Below, in pieces: positions 20,879-32,640 of a DNA stretch of 64,000 nt (within the stretch, counting starts at the first letter, position 1; every line of letters starts with the position of its first letter). The notes below the pieces were generated by a model. It searched no databases, was not told where the DNA came from, and saw only the letters and a program-made list of their open reading frames with translations. A program made the position numbers and the translations under genes. The stretch is from Diabrotica undecimpunctata (taxonomy: Eukaryota > Arthropoda > Insecta > Coleoptera > Chrysomelidae), in NCBI RefSeq assembly GCF_040954645.1, contig NC_092805.1, positions 70,355,186 through 70,419,185 of the forward strand, in the 5' to 3' direction.

Positions 20879-22245
20879 ACGGCATAAAGTGGACTCCGCC
20901 CATGTTAAAATTCAGGTTCAAGTGAGCTCCATGGTCAAGTGGCCACCGATATACGGAGCTCACTTGACCATTCCATAATATTGGCTCTGTCGATTCGTCA
21001 ACATCTATAGTTTCATAATTTTTAAAAATTTTGTGGAGCCCCTAAGTACCCCTGTATCATGAATGTATATCGCTTAGTTCACGTGTATATATTATAGGGG
21101 TCGTTCAGATCTTTTTCCGTGTATATTGGAACCATAAGTATATCGGTTTAAGTAAGCTCTGATAGTTTGGCAACTATGGGATTAAGCCGTTTATTTCCAG
21201 CGGATATTCTAAACGGTTCATATGGACTCCTTACTTTGGTTATCATTCATACGCATTACAGTATGTAACAGATATGTGTACTACCAAATACCTGTTTTTA
21301 GTAGGTACGTGCTTTTCTAAAAATAGATTTATAGATACAAAAGGATTTCATTACCAAGTTGGATGTGTTTTTTCATATGCGAAAATTATCTAATGTATTT
21401 TGTTAACGTGAGTATGTCTTTATACGTTTTATTTAAGAATCCGGTTAATAAGAATTTCTTTTATTTCATCCATTGTTTCATGATATCTTATATACAGCTT
21501 TTTATTATTTTATTTCTTTTATTTTATTATTTTATTTTTTTATCTGTGTACTACATATAATTCTGGATAGAAGGTTATCTCAAAATAAATATTTAAGTGC
21601 TAAAATAGATATTTTTTGTTAAAATGGGTAGTAGTGCACAAAGAAGGAAAGACTGATTAATTTATCTAACACGAATTATACAACTTCACCAATAGTACAT
21701 ATTTCTGAATGTTTTATCTCCTATTTAGGGGTAATATGTAATCAATATAAGTGGAGTTAGTGTCAAATTTGCAATGATCTTTATAAGTAATAGCTTACTG
21801 ACTGTACTTTACATGTTCAGTTCACATAAATAAACCTTGTCCCTTTAGAAAAGAGCGATTCGAATGGTAAAGTTTACTAAGAAAGTGTAATAAGTCTTGT
21901 ACCACCCACATGCACACAAGTTAACCGATGTTTGCAGGCCAGAAACCTCCTGGCAGATTTAAGAAAGATAACTACCATAAGGAAGTTCCTTTCGAGGGAT
22001 CAGATGGCGAGGAGCAGCTTATTTTTGTTTGTATATCTTGCAGATTCGTTGATATAACCATTTTTTTTTTAGTCATAAAATGGGCTGATATTCGTGGAGT
22101 GGATGTTACGAATCTGGACTTTGTTTCTTTTGCTCTCTAGCTAATTATCTTCGGATATTAGGTGGATTGATAGCTACGATATTGTAGAGCTTATGTATGG
22201 ATGTGAGTCTTAATATTTGCTGAATTTGGCTGACTAATTTATAAC
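20877..22245 (+). repeat. Dispersed repeat, copy I, left segment
   Basis: Begins CTACGGCATAAAGTGGACTC and matches 38,555-39,960 over about 1.4 kb with roughly even divergence. A hairpin lies at 20,909-20,971. Short open frames here (for example 21,363-21,560 and 21,928-22,140) are only partly conserved between copies and look like chance. The identity of the repeat is unknown. Confidence 0.75.
20909..20971. repeat. Hairpin, 13-bp arms
   Basis: TCAAGTGAGCTCC and GGAGCTCACTTGA are perfect complements about 25 bases apart, with TGGTCAAGTGG and CACTTGACCA nested partners. The copy at 38,596-38,649 is nearly the same. Confidence 0.75.
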
Positions 22246-22539
22246 TAAATCTACGTGTTAAGTATGTGTTGGTGTCACTTATACTATCAAGGTATATTAG
22301 GCAGCAGAAGCATAGAGTTCAAGCGTCTACGTTTTAAGGGTGGAAGGATGTGCTTCACATTTTTAGCTGACAAGTTTGCAGAGAATATTATTTTCTGGTT
22401 CTAGTTTGGCATTTGATTTTAAAAAAAGTACTGTGAATGACAAAGTGTGATAGAAACTATCTTCAAGCTATTTATAGCAAGTCCAGAGTTTCAGGATTTC
22501 ATGACACTATTGGTTCAGGTATATATTCAGATTTGTAAA

Positions 22540-23590
22540 AGTGTCTCTGTTAGGGACATTGAAGGAGCACACCTGACTTTTTTCGGGGTTTGGCTTAAAA
22601 TTGAGTTATAATCTATTTTTGTTGTATTTAAGGTATGATTTAGATTTTTCTCCACTTCACCAACAAAAGTTTTTGGCTGTGCAACAGTAGATAATGTATC
22701 GTCTACATAATAAAAGTCCTAGTATTTACTGGTATGAGTTGTGTAAATGTTATACAGAGTAGGTGCCAGTACAGGACCCCAAAGAGACAGTTATTCTACG
22801 TTCTCCATCTGCTATTCTTACCATTGAGTGATACGAAAAATTTTCTGTTGTGTAGGCATACGCGGATAATATAAGTGAGTTTATTACCTCAGGGGATATT
22901 ACATAGATTTTGGAGAAATACCCTATAATTTAAGGTGTCGTAAGCGGCATTAAGATTAACAAATACCACTCCTCATACCTGATATTTTTCGTACTTCTCT
23001 TTGCTGTGTTGGGCAAGATTTAGTATTTGTGACGTATATGATTTAACCTGTCTATATAGCCACTTTTTTTTTAATTTGAGTTTTTCTTCTATTATCGATT
23101 TATATTAAGGATCATGTGCAGAAGTATTTTGTATAGCTGACAAAATAAATAGATATATTGGCCGATAGCTTTTGTGGTCGTTGGAGTGTTTGCCAGGTTT
23201 AAGCAAGGCAACAACTTTGTCTTTGCTTTGCTTGTCTAAAGACTTTGGATATTAGCCATTGTTGTACTTTTGGTTCAAATTTTAGAGTTAGTTTTGTGCT
23301 CAGATCCTCAGCCAGGAGCCGTAATATTGTCCATTATATACGTGGATAGCGGATCCAAGCTCAACATCGTTGAAAGGTTCTCTCAGCTGACTGGTTTTGT
23401 TTTCTTTCATTTTAATTTTTTCTTTGCTTCTTTGCCTGCATTTAATATGTAATTTTCAGCGATCAGCTTAATACCAAATACCATAGGATTGGCCATCTAT
23501 GTGCTTCCTGCATTTTGTTAAGCGCATATGTAAAGTGGAGTGTCTTTATCTCTAGATATACTCTTAATATTTATACACATAATTAAAATA
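22540..23590 (-). pseudogene. LINE reverse transcriptase remnant, antisense
   Basis: On the minus strand, pieces of an RT palm can be read: VFVNLNAAYDTLN near 22,935-22,975 and YYVDDTLSTVAQPKTF near 22,670-22,720, the latter carrying the DD catalytic pair. Many frame breaks. Homologous remnants lie at 33,120-33,900, 36,920-37,400 and 39,985-40,640. The preceding 22,246-22,540 is unassigned. Confidence 0.7.
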
Positions 23591-23599
23591 GTTATAGAC

Positions 23600-23720
23600 C
23601 AAAAATATCCTGGCTTAAAAACCTAAGGGAATGGTTTGAAAACAGTAGTGCAGAACTTTTTAGAGCGGCAGTCAACAGAGTCCGTATAGCCATGGTGATT
23701 TCCAACATTCGATAGAAGAT
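23600..23720 (+). pseudogene. LINE C-terminal tail fragment
   Basis: A fragment corresponding to 42,470-42,590, with the WLKNLREWF...RVRIAM pattern of LINE RT C-termini. In this copy the upstream 1.8 kb present in the other copy has been lost. Confidence 0.65.
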
Positions 23721-24061
23721 GGAACTTAAAGAAGAAGGTGGAAAAAAGCATAAACTATCTACGTAATAAATCCCATTAACCTGTTAGTAATGGATAACCA
23801 AATATATTTAAAAAGATTAAGTGCCTTTCTTTTTATTTTGGATTTTGAACTTTGCATAACTAGAGCAAGCGACTAATTTTTGTGTATTAGTTTTGCATCA
23901 GTAGACCAAGCGCCTCTTGCGAGCGTTTTAATGATTGTAAATCGAATATTTGGCAACATATTATGTACATAAACGTTGTTAACAATGGTGACGTTGGCAA
24001 CTTGTTGAGGCGTTTAGATTAAGAAGTAGTGGCAGTTATTGCTTAAATTTTTCTATAATAG

Positions 24062-24836
24062 TCACATTACAGAAGAGCTAACACAGAAAGAGAATACCTA
24101 ACAAAAGACATAACACTAAGTAAAATGTATGAATTGTATATTAAAGAAGCAGACAATGACCTTGTTAAATTTTCGTTTTACAAAAAAATGTTTTTAACAC
24201 GATTTAATCTTCAAAGAAAAAAGTTGAAAAAAGTTACTTGTAGTAGATGTGATTGTTTAGAATTAGAAATTAAAAATTGCGCAGATAACGAACAATTAAA
24301 CAAGTTAAAAAAAGAAAAAATGTGCACTTAGAAGAAGCTGAAAATGCACAATCTAGAAGAAAACTAGACATGAAGATAAGCAACTATCAACCAGAAGTGG
24401 AAACCTTTTGTTTTGATTTAAAGAAAAACTCTTCCCCTTCCGAGAATTCTAATAAATATTGTATATTATAAGCGTCAATTATGTATTTACAATCTTGGTA
24501 TCCATAGCGCCAAGGATAACAAAGGTCATTGTTATATTTGGATAGAAGGTGAAGCTGGTCGGGGAGCCCAGGACGTAGGCATTTGTCTTAAGAAACATAT
24601 TGAAGAAAATGTTACTTCTGCAAGACATGTAATTTTTTGGTCAGACTCTTGTGGCGGCCAAAACCGCAACATCAAAATAGTTTTGATTCTGAAAACGATT
24701 TTGGAAACTCATCCTACCATTGAAAAAATTACATTACGCTATTTCCTTCCTAGTCATAGCTTTTACCCAATGGTAGTGATTTTGGAGATTTTGAAAATGC
24801 CCTAAAATTTCAACAACGTTTAAATATCGTTGATGA
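24062..24836 (+). pseudogene. DUF7869-like protein, copy I, main part
   Basis: Reading HYRRANTEREYLTKDITLSK then MYELYIKEADNDLVKFSFY, with a CSRCDC cluster and a K/E-rich helix, to a frame change near 24,455. It continues in another frame as RQLCIYNLGIHSAKDNKGH and RHVIFWSDSCGGQNRN, then FLPSHSFYP and, one frame on, GSDFGDFENALKFQQRL. The SDSCGGQN and SHS...SDFG motifs with spaced acidic residues resemble the RNase H-fold-like DUF7869 family that I know from many uncharacterised insect proteins. Function is unknown; a transposase role is my inference from copy number and the flanking inverted repeats. Frame changes show it is dead here. The C-terminal part resumes at 27,337. Confidence 0.65.
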
Positions 24837-24849
24837 TTAAATAAACGTG

Positions 24850-24860
24850 ATGAAAAAATC
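24850..24860. repeat. Target-site duplication of the RTE LINE, left
   Basis: ATGAAAAAATC, repeated at 27,326-27,336. The uninterrupted site is visible in the other copy near 43,682 (GTGATGAAGAAATTCCG). Confidence 0.8.
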
Positions 24861-26490
24861 TATTGATCATAGGATATGTCGAATAAGACTTAAAGGGAAG
24901 TTCGCTAATATAAGCATTATTAGCATCCATGCTCCAACGGAAGAAAAAGAGGATAATGAAAAAGACATGTTCTATGAGGCACTAGACCGAGAGTACGATC
25001 AGTGCCCAAAAAATGACATCAAAATAATAGCAGGAGACTTTAATGCCAAAGTCGGAAGAGAGAATATATTTTCGCCCACCATCGGAAAAGAGAGCCTACA
25101 CGTAGAATCTAATGATAACGGTCTCAGAATCATAAACTTTGCGATGTCTAAGAACATGGTTATAGCTGTGACAAGATTTCCCCATAAAGATATACATAAG
25201 GGAACTTGGAAATCTCCTGATAATGAAACGATTAACCAAATAGATCATATAATCATCGATGCAAGACATTGCTCTAACTTATTAGATGTTAGGTCTTTTA
25301 GAGGAGCAAACATAGATAGTGATCATTATCTAGTTAAAACACGATTTAAAGAGAGAATATCCAATTTAAAAAAGGATATGGGAAGAAGGAGAGAAAAAAT
25401 CGACATTAATAAACTAAAAGATCCCGACATTGCAAATGTATACAGACAGCAAATAGAAGACCAAATAAGGACAAAAAACTTAGAAGAAGAAGAAGATATT
25501 AACCAACTATGGGCAAATATACGAGATATTGTGTTACAGATATCCGTTGAAATATTGGGCAAAACCAAGTCAGAAAAAAGAAATCATTGGTTTGATCATG
25601 AGTGCGAAACGGCCACAAATAGAAAGAACGCAGCATATCAAAAAACCATTGACGCAGGTTGTACACGGAGAAAAAAAGAAGAGTATAGACGTCTTAGAAG
25701 AGAGGAAAAACGTATCCATCGACGTAAGAAGAGGGAATACGAACAGAACACTCTCAGTGAGATACAAAGTTTATTCGATAAAAATGAAACGAGGAAATAC
25801 TACAAATCCTTAAATATTACCCGTCGAGAATTTAAACCACGATTAAAAATTTGTAAAGACACTAACGGTGAAATTCTACATGATAAAAACTCAGTTCTTA
25901 ACAGATGGGCAGAACATTTCAGCGAACATCTAAATATAAATGATATTGAAGGAGAGTACAATATAGAAAATGAATAAAATATACAACGTCAACTACACAG
26001 TGAAGACCCAACAAGAAGAGAAGTGTCAGATGCGATCCTAAAACTCAAAGACAATAAAGCCCCAGGAATCGATGACATCTGTTCGGAAATGTATAAAAAA
26101 GGTGGTGATCAACTTTTTGCAGCAATCCATAAACTAATAGTACTTATATGGCAGAATGAATGGGTACCAGAAGAGTGGCTGAAGGGAATAATATGTCCAT
26201 TGCATAAAAAGGGGGATCAACTGGAGTGTAAGAACTATAGAGGCATTACTCTGTTAGCATCTGCGTATAAGATCTTCGGCAATGTATTATCTGAAAGACT
26301 TAAACATTTTACAAAGGATATTGTTGGTCAATATCAATGCGGATTTACTGCTGGAAAGTCAACTACACATCAAATTCAAGCACATAGGCAGATTCTAGAA
26401 AAGTCCCTAGAATATAACATAGAAACACACCATCTCTTCATTGACTTCAAAGCAGCCTATGACAGTGTGAAAAGAACTGCATTATATTAA
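24861..26490 (+). pseudogene. RTE-type LINE: endonuclease and N-terminal RT
   Basis: A 5'-truncated LINE. It opens within the apurinic-type endonuclease: SIISIHAPTEEKED, IIAGDFNAKVGRE (catalytic D/N), then NQIDHIIIDARH and DSDHYLV, the terminal SDH-type motif. A long K/R/E-rich linker leads into RT with APGIDDICSEM, PLHKKGDQLECKNYRGI and FIDFKAAYDSV. A stop at 25,975-25,977 interrupts the linker, and another at 26,488-26,490 falls where RT sequence is missing. The first codons of the apparent frame (from 24,847) come from the flanking transposon gene, not from the LINE. It makes a nick and copies its RNA at the target in intact relatives. Confidence 0.85.
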
Positions 26491-27325
26491 ATTCTCGCAT
26501 TCGCTGACGATATAGTTATAGTGGGCAGAAGTATGAGAGACATGGTGCAGTGTTTTACAAGGCTTGCGGACGCAGCAAGTGAATTAGGACTTGTGGTAAG
26601 GAAGTGGTAAACGAGGAAAAAACCAAATATATGTTGGTTTCTAAAAACTCTCGAAATATCCAACAAAGAATTCAAATTAACAACCATACCTTTGAGCAAG
26701 TCAACGAATTTACATATCTTGGATCGCTAGTAAACGCAACAAACACGACAAGCGACGAAATAAAAACACGCATAGCAATAGCAAACAGAACTGTTCACGG
26801 CCTCCAGAGACATTTAAAAAATAAAAATATAAAACGTGCACTAAAGCTTAATATATACAGGACCTTAATAAGACCAGTTTTGATATATGGGGCTGAAACG
26901 TGGATCTTATCTCAAAATGATAAAAGACTTCTTGGTATTTTTGAGAGAAAAATTCTTAGAAAGATTTTTGGGGCCGTAAATGAAAATGGGCTATGGCGTC
27001 GAAGATACAACTTTGAACTGTATCAGTTATACACCGATCCAGATATTGTGAAATTCGTTAAAGTGCAGAGACTTAGATGGGCTGGACACATTGCTAGGAT
27101 GTCAGATCACGAATACACGAAGAGATTAACATTTTCACAACCAGAGGGCACAAGAAGCAGAGGACGACTACGAATGAGATGGATTGATGATGTGGAAGAA
27201 GACCTACAGATTCTAGGGGTTAGAAGATGGAGGGAAGTTGCCAGGAATCGACAGGAGTGGCGACTTCTTTGTGAGCAGGCCAAGATCCACAACGGATTGT
27301 CGAGCCACTTATGATGATGATGATA
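26491..27325 (+). pseudogene. RTE-type LINE: RT C-terminal part and tail
   Basis: Continues with ILAFADDIVIVGRSMRDM, carrying the ADD catalytic pair. About 80 codons that normally lie between FKAAYDSV and this motif are missing, including the G-x-RQGD block. A frame change near 26,607 precedes EEKTKYMLVSKNSR, then the tail with RPVLIYGAETWILSQND and LRWAGHIARMSDHEYTKR. It stops at 27,312-27,314, and a short TGATGA run forms the 3' end, as is common for this clade. Confidence 0.85.
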
Positions 27326-27336
27326 ATGAAAAAATC

Positions 27337-27660
27337 CCGTAAAGAGAAACCACTAGTAGTTCACAGAATGAAAAAAGAAGAATTCGTTGAAACAAAGAAG
27401 TTAGAAACTGTGATTACAAACCGTAAGTCAGACATAGAAAACAGTAAGGCTGGTTTAAAACAAGAGACATTTAAATAAGAAAGGATATACCACTCATTAT
27501 TTTTATGAAAACTTAACACTAGTGAAGTTGAAGTAAATCTTTACAAGGATTTTTAAAAAGGACGGCCTGTTGCAATGCAATCCGTAAGTAACCATTTGAT
27601 TCCTCTTTGGCCCACAGGCAAGCCACTTTTTGTGCCTAAGCTTAATGACAATCTTTAACG
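27337..27660 (+). pseudogene. DUF7869-like protein, copy I, C-terminal part
   Basis: Resumes the interrupted gene after the LINE with RKEKPLVVHRMKKEEFVE, then GYTTHYFYENLT and KKGRPVAM-like pieces in changing frames. The counterpart at 43,682-43,755 begins the same way and is then cut off. Confidence 0.6.
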
Positions 27661-28725
27661 CACCTAATACCAAATGATGCAAAACCTTTGTATTGCTCTC
27701 TTTTCAGAAACAATACAATAGGAGACGACATTAAAAGATTTTATATTTTTGATTAATTTCTTAAGTAATATAAAATATTCAAAAACAACGACTATTTTTG
27801 TCATACCCAAAAAGAAATAATAGCTTGTGGCCTACCAATAATTCACTAAAAGTGATATTTTAGTTACTTATCACTAGACCAAACGACCTCCATGTCACTT
27901 GGTCTACTGATGTATAACACAATTACACAATGTGGCGAAAATCGTAAGTCGACCAAAAGACTTTTTTTTTTGTTTTTCTTTAATATTGGACAAGTTACTA
28001 TTTCGCACTTATAAGAAACATAAAAAACTGTATTCGAAAACAAAAAATTACGACAATTGTAACATATAGTGAATTTTAATAGAGTGAAAACTTTAAAGTC
28101 AAATATCTCAAAATCATATTTTGGCGCTTGGTCAAGTGATGAATTACGCCGTCCATATAAAATTACGAGACAATATTCATATGCTGTGGACAAATCGTCA
28201 TATTTGCGTTATATTGATATGTATACGACAATCAGCTGTAAAAGTCATTGCCCTTTTTTTGCCGTATCATATTTTAGCATAGTCTTCTGATTTATTTTGT
28301 AGTATGTTAACTAAACCGGTTTAGTTTGCGTGAAATGAATCCACAATTCGTCTAATAATATTATGTTTTTAAAACAGTTGTGTTTCTATGCTCATCCGTT
28401 CACTTTTTGTAAAGCAGTCTGTGTAAATATTAGGGATTTACTTATATAACCTTTTTGTATATATAATTTGTTTATTGATTTTACTTTTTAGATAAAGTTT
28501 CATAATTATAGTCCTCTTGCTTTTATTATCTATGGTAATACATATACATACCCAATTCGAAAGGGAGAAAACCAGCGGTTTCTAGATTAAACATAGACAT
28601 TCTTCTCTCTATCTCCCTCTATGTTATATAAAGATCATCGTCATCGCATAGTCAAAACACAGCAAGATTCTATTGCCTTTTCTTCTTTTTGTCTCCTCAT
28701 TTCTATTGTAAACTAAGCCACGTAA
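27661..28725. other. Unassigned non-coding, partly shared with 46,010-46,430
   Basis: No gene seen. 27,898-27,912 and 28,123-28,141 are the inverted repeats noted above. 28,190-28,725, including a C/T-rich stretch near 28,600 and 28,670, recurs at 46,010-46,430, so it is repeat-derived. Confidence 0.5.
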
Positions 28726-29845
28726 ATGACGTTTTAAAAATTTATGTCAATATTTCTGAAGTGCCTTTCCTGGGATAATTTTTTTAAGCCTAGTTCGTTT
28801 GATTACAAGTAATTGATTTGATAGCTTCCAACAGAGAAGTATTGATTGTAGGTAGAATAGCAAGTGTTGATAAATATGATGGGTCGGTAGGTAGTCTCAT
28901 TATTCCTAAATCTGATCATATGTTACCTCCACCCTTCATTTGTAGACATCGTCTCGTGGCATTCTCCCAATTTAACTTGGTAATGCAGTTATTGAGAGAG
29001 CCTTTGGATATAGCTAGCTGAACGTTGGAGTTGAGATTGAGTTTCTTGTACGACATTGCTATCTTTATATATGTGTTTGACATTGGCATTAGTTCCGTTC
29101 GTATTGGTTAGTACTCGGACCTTTGTAAGTGGGAAAATACCTCTGATGGCTTTTCTAGCAATCCTGATTCCTGATCTAATTAATACGTTCTTGTCACATA
29201 TCCACACATTAGCACTGGTTTAATCACTGTTTTATATATCCTGCTTTTAGAGATTCGTATTAGACTTCTGGATTTAAAAGTGTTATAAGGGTTATATATA
29301 CATCAATTAGCTACCTGAATATTCCCTTTTATTTCTTATGTGACAACGTTATCTACGATATCTCAAACGCTGCAATGTTTCAAAATGATATGGCTTTATC
29401 GTATGGCGTTACGTTATGCCCCACTCTGCATCCTCTCTTTGGTATGTTAAAGAACATTTATTTGATTTTTTTAATAGTGACTATTAGACCGTTTTTTTGC
29501 TGCTAATAGCATTATTTTATAGCATTCTAATATTTAATTTATGGATTAAATCCAGATAGCAAATAGATATTCTTCACTTTCTCGAAGAAATATTATTCTA
29601 ACACACAAAATTAATAAATTGCCAAAACTTTCCTTGCATATTCTGTTCACTTATGAGGGGCAGCAATATCAGTACCAAAATAAGGCGTACAGTCCTGGAC
29701 TGGCTAATTGTTGGATAATAGGAAGCATGAGTCTAGCAGTTTTATTGCTGTCGGGACTGCACCAGGTATCGGGGAGCAGAAATATCATTACCAAGTTAAT
29801 GCATATAGGAATTGTTGCTCGAACTTTATTATTATTAACATCATT
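28726..29845 (-). pseudogene. LINE C-terminal RT tail, antisense, copy a
   Basis: The minus strand reads RIYKTVIKPVLMCGYVTRT-like sequence (about 29,190-29,250) and IARKAIRGIFPLTKVRVLTN, the pattern of a LINE thumb and tail. A G-rich LPQMKGGG motif is better kept in the other copies. Copies b (31,845), c (44,335) and d (46,430) match it throughout. Heavily broken. Confidence 0.7.
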
Positions 29846-30805
29846 TAATCTTCGCTTATCCACTGCTGGGCATAGATCTCCCTCATAATTTTCCATCTAT
29901 TTCGATCTTGTGCCTCTTGCATCCAATTCCTATGACAACGTTTTAGATCGTCAGTCCAATGTGTTGGTGGACGACCTCTGCTTCGGTAGGCATCATCTCT
30001 TGGTCTCCATTCCAGTATCCGCTTGTCCATCTATTATCTGTCATTCGAGCCACGTGACCTGCCCAGTTCCATTTCAGTGTTGCTGCTCTCTCTACTGCAT
30101 CAGCCACTCCGGTTCTTTGTCGTAGCTGGCGATTTGGGATCTGGTCTCGTAGTGAAATGCCCAACATAGCACGCTCCATCGCCCTTTGACACACACGGAT
30201 CTTTTGAACTGTTCTCCTTGTCATGGTCAACGTTTCCGCACCGTAAGTTAACACTGGCAAAACACACTGATTAAACGTTTTTCTTTTAAGGCATATTGGT
30301 ATATCAGACGATTAGAAAATATGGTTCAGCTTGCCGAAGGCTGCCCAAGTCAGTCTTATATGACGGAGAAGCTCAACGGTTTGGTTATCTTTTCCTATGC
30401 GAATCTCATGACCTAGGTATTTATAGGCCATTACCTGGTCTATGGATCTTGTTCCTACGCATATATCTTCGCTGACTACAAGATTTGTCATCATCTGGGT
30501 TTTAGATATATTTATTTTCAATCCCCCTTCTAGCGAGGAAAGGTAGAGCTGATTTAAAAGTTCTTTGGCCTCATCTATCCTATCAGCTATTAGTACAATA
30601 TCATCTGCAAACCTTAGATGGCTAAGCTTTTCTCCGTTTATATTTATGCCCTTGTCGGTCAGTTTTGCCCTTTTACATATATATTCCAAAAGCGTAGTAA
30701 ACAGTTTCGGTGATATGGTGTCCCTCTGGTGTACTCCACGTTGTATCGGGAATTTCTGGGTTTAATGATCACCCACTCTAACACTGGCTATTGCGTTTTG
30801 GTATA
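29845..30805 (-). pseudogene. RTE-type LINE, 5'-truncated, minus strand
   Basis: Minus strand: VHQRDTISPKLF, then HLRFADDIVLIADRIDEAKE with the ADD pair (about 30,590), KINISKTQMMTNLV, YKYLGHEIRIGKDNQ, LTYGAETLTMTRRT, KWNWAGHVARM and a tail ending with TAA at 29,845-29,847. The frame breaks between about 30,300 and 30,030. It is 5'-truncated near 30,805, so only the last third of the protein remains. It interrupts a TTATTATTATTAAA(CA)ACACTATAT site that is uninterrupted near 45,465 and 50,460; about 8 bp (ATTATTAA) are duplicated. It is closely related to the element at 47,206. Confidence 0.85.
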
Positions 30806-31780
30806 TGTGTTTAATTAAACACATTATTAAATAACACTATATTTCCTAGTAAAATCATCATGACTTTACAATAAGACAAATTTTCGATTGTTGGTTATGG
30901 AAATATCATGTACATACCACCGGGTTCCCTATGTGGATATCCAGCAAAATCCTTATACTCATGATACGGGAAACAAAAAACCAAAGATGAAAATATGCAC
31001 CAAGAAACACTATTACCTATTATAAAACAGTCGAATAAAATATAAATTCTCGATTCAAATAGTCAAAAAATTAATGAACATCTTACTAAAATAGAAATGA
31101 GGCCTATTTAAGATGTAATCCATTAACGGGCCAACGTACAAAGCACTCCTAGCATGTGCTAATGATATAGATCTCATAAGAAACTCTCCCGTCCGCAAAA
31201 ATCTTCAATAAAGTGAAGAGAGCACGAAAAACGTTTTACTTAAAATCAACGAAATGAAAACCAAATACAAGCGAATCAACAGAAGAGACCAATTTAATAA
31301 ATCTTGACAAAATATTAAAGTTAACAACTACAATTTAACACTTAAATTGTCTAATATTTTAGATAAATAATCACGGTTAATAATAATGCCACTAAAGAAA
31401 TACAGATCATAATTTAAACTTTTTACCTATTTTAATACATAGATGCGAATCATGGACAATGACTAAAACAGATAAAGAAGAACTACGAATATTTGAAAGG
31501 AAAATAATAGGAAAATTGTTTTAACCTCATTATCATATCGCTACAAATCCGTATAGAAGAAGAACATATACTGAATAAAAAAAGCTCTTATACCGATATT
31601 GTTTAGGAAAATAAATTGCTTAAGGTAGATCGGACACATGCATAGACGCCAAGATGTCAAACTTGTAAAACTGGTATGGAAGGAAGTTAGCACAGAAGAA
31701 TTCCACTTGGGCGTCTCAGTATGCAATGAAGAGAAAACATCCAATCATATCTCAAAAATTTAACATCGTGAAGGTTCTTC
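30806..31780 (+). pseudogene. LINE fragment, RT palm to tail, sense
   Basis: Decayed RT remnants: a YADDIDLI-like motif mutated to CANDIDLIRN (about 31,147-31,180), MKTKYKRINRRDQ, and a tail CESWTMTKTDKEELRIFERK (about 31,447-31,503). Homologues are at 43,770-44,330, 45,480-46,005 and 50,475-51,060/58,497-58,620. A palindrome TGTGTTTAATTAAACACA lies at 30,806-30,823 at the junction with the RTE element. Confidence 0.7.
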
Positions 31781-31844
31781 TTTGAACCCCATAACAAATG
31801 GCTAATCTTTTACTTTTCATTAAAAATTTAAATTTTAATAAGCC

Positions 31845-32640
31845 ACGTAAATAACGTTTTAAAAATTTATGTCAATATTTCTGAAGTGCCTTTCCTGGGA
31901 TAACTTTTTTTATTCTGGTTTGTTTAATTACATGTAATTGATTTGATAGTCCCCAACAGATGAGTATTGACTATAGGTAGGATAGCAGGTAGTTGAACAG
32001 GCATGTGTTGATAAATACGATGGGTCGGTAGATAGTGTCATGATTCCTAAATCTGACCTCATGTTACCTTCCCCCTTCATTTGTGGAAGTCCTAAGGACA
32101 TTTTTTCTCTTGGGGCATCCTCCCAATTTAACTTGGCAATGCAGTCATTATAAAGCCTCTGGATATAGCCAGCGCAACTTTAGCATTGAGATTTAGCTTC
32201 TTGTACGACGTTGCTGTCTTTATATACGTATATTGACCTTGGCATTATTACCGTTCGTTAATGGTTAGTACGCGGACCTTTGTAAGTCGGAAAGTACTTC
32301 TGATGGCTTTTCTAGCAATCCTGATCTAATTAATACCTAAGTTTCACGTACATTGTTTTGTCAGCATTCTCGTCACATATCCACACATTAGCACTAGTTT
32401 AATCACTGTTTTATATATCCTGATTTAAGAGAGTCGTATTGGACTTCTGAATTTAAAAGTATTATAAGAGTTATGTATACATCAGTTAGCTACCTGAATA
32501 TTCCCTTTTATTTCTTATGTTACAAAGTTATCTACGATATCTAAAACGTTTCAATTCTTTAAAATTATATGGGTTTATTGTTACGTTATGCCCCTCTCTA
32601 CGTCATCTCTTTTGTATGTTGTATGCTTTATTTTGTATGC
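31845..32640 (-). pseudogene. LINE C-terminal RT tail, antisense, copy b
   Basis: Matches copy a over its whole length, with many changes. No open frame. Confidence 0.7.

Larger units (their letters stand above)
23896..28141 (+). mobile_element. Candidate DNA transposon carrying a DUF7869-like gene
   Basis: CATCAGTAGACCAAGCGCC (23,896-23,914) pairs as an inverted repeat (17 of 19) with 28,123-28,141. A second inverted match (15 of 15) lies at 27,898-27,912. Between them is a decayed gene with a WSDSCGGQNRN motif, itself interrupted by an RTE LINE at 24,861-27,325. GACCAAG/CTTGGTC words recur near both ends. No target duplication was established, so the boundaries are provisional. Confidence 0.4.

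Noticed and set aside
20745..20978. Open frame made of IYIYIY repeats, also 38,411-38,656
   Set aside because: Translation of AT microsatellites, not a gene.
28069..28290. Short plus-strand ORF near the candidate transposon end
   Set aside because: Not conserved in the related copy at 46,010 and has no recognisable composition.
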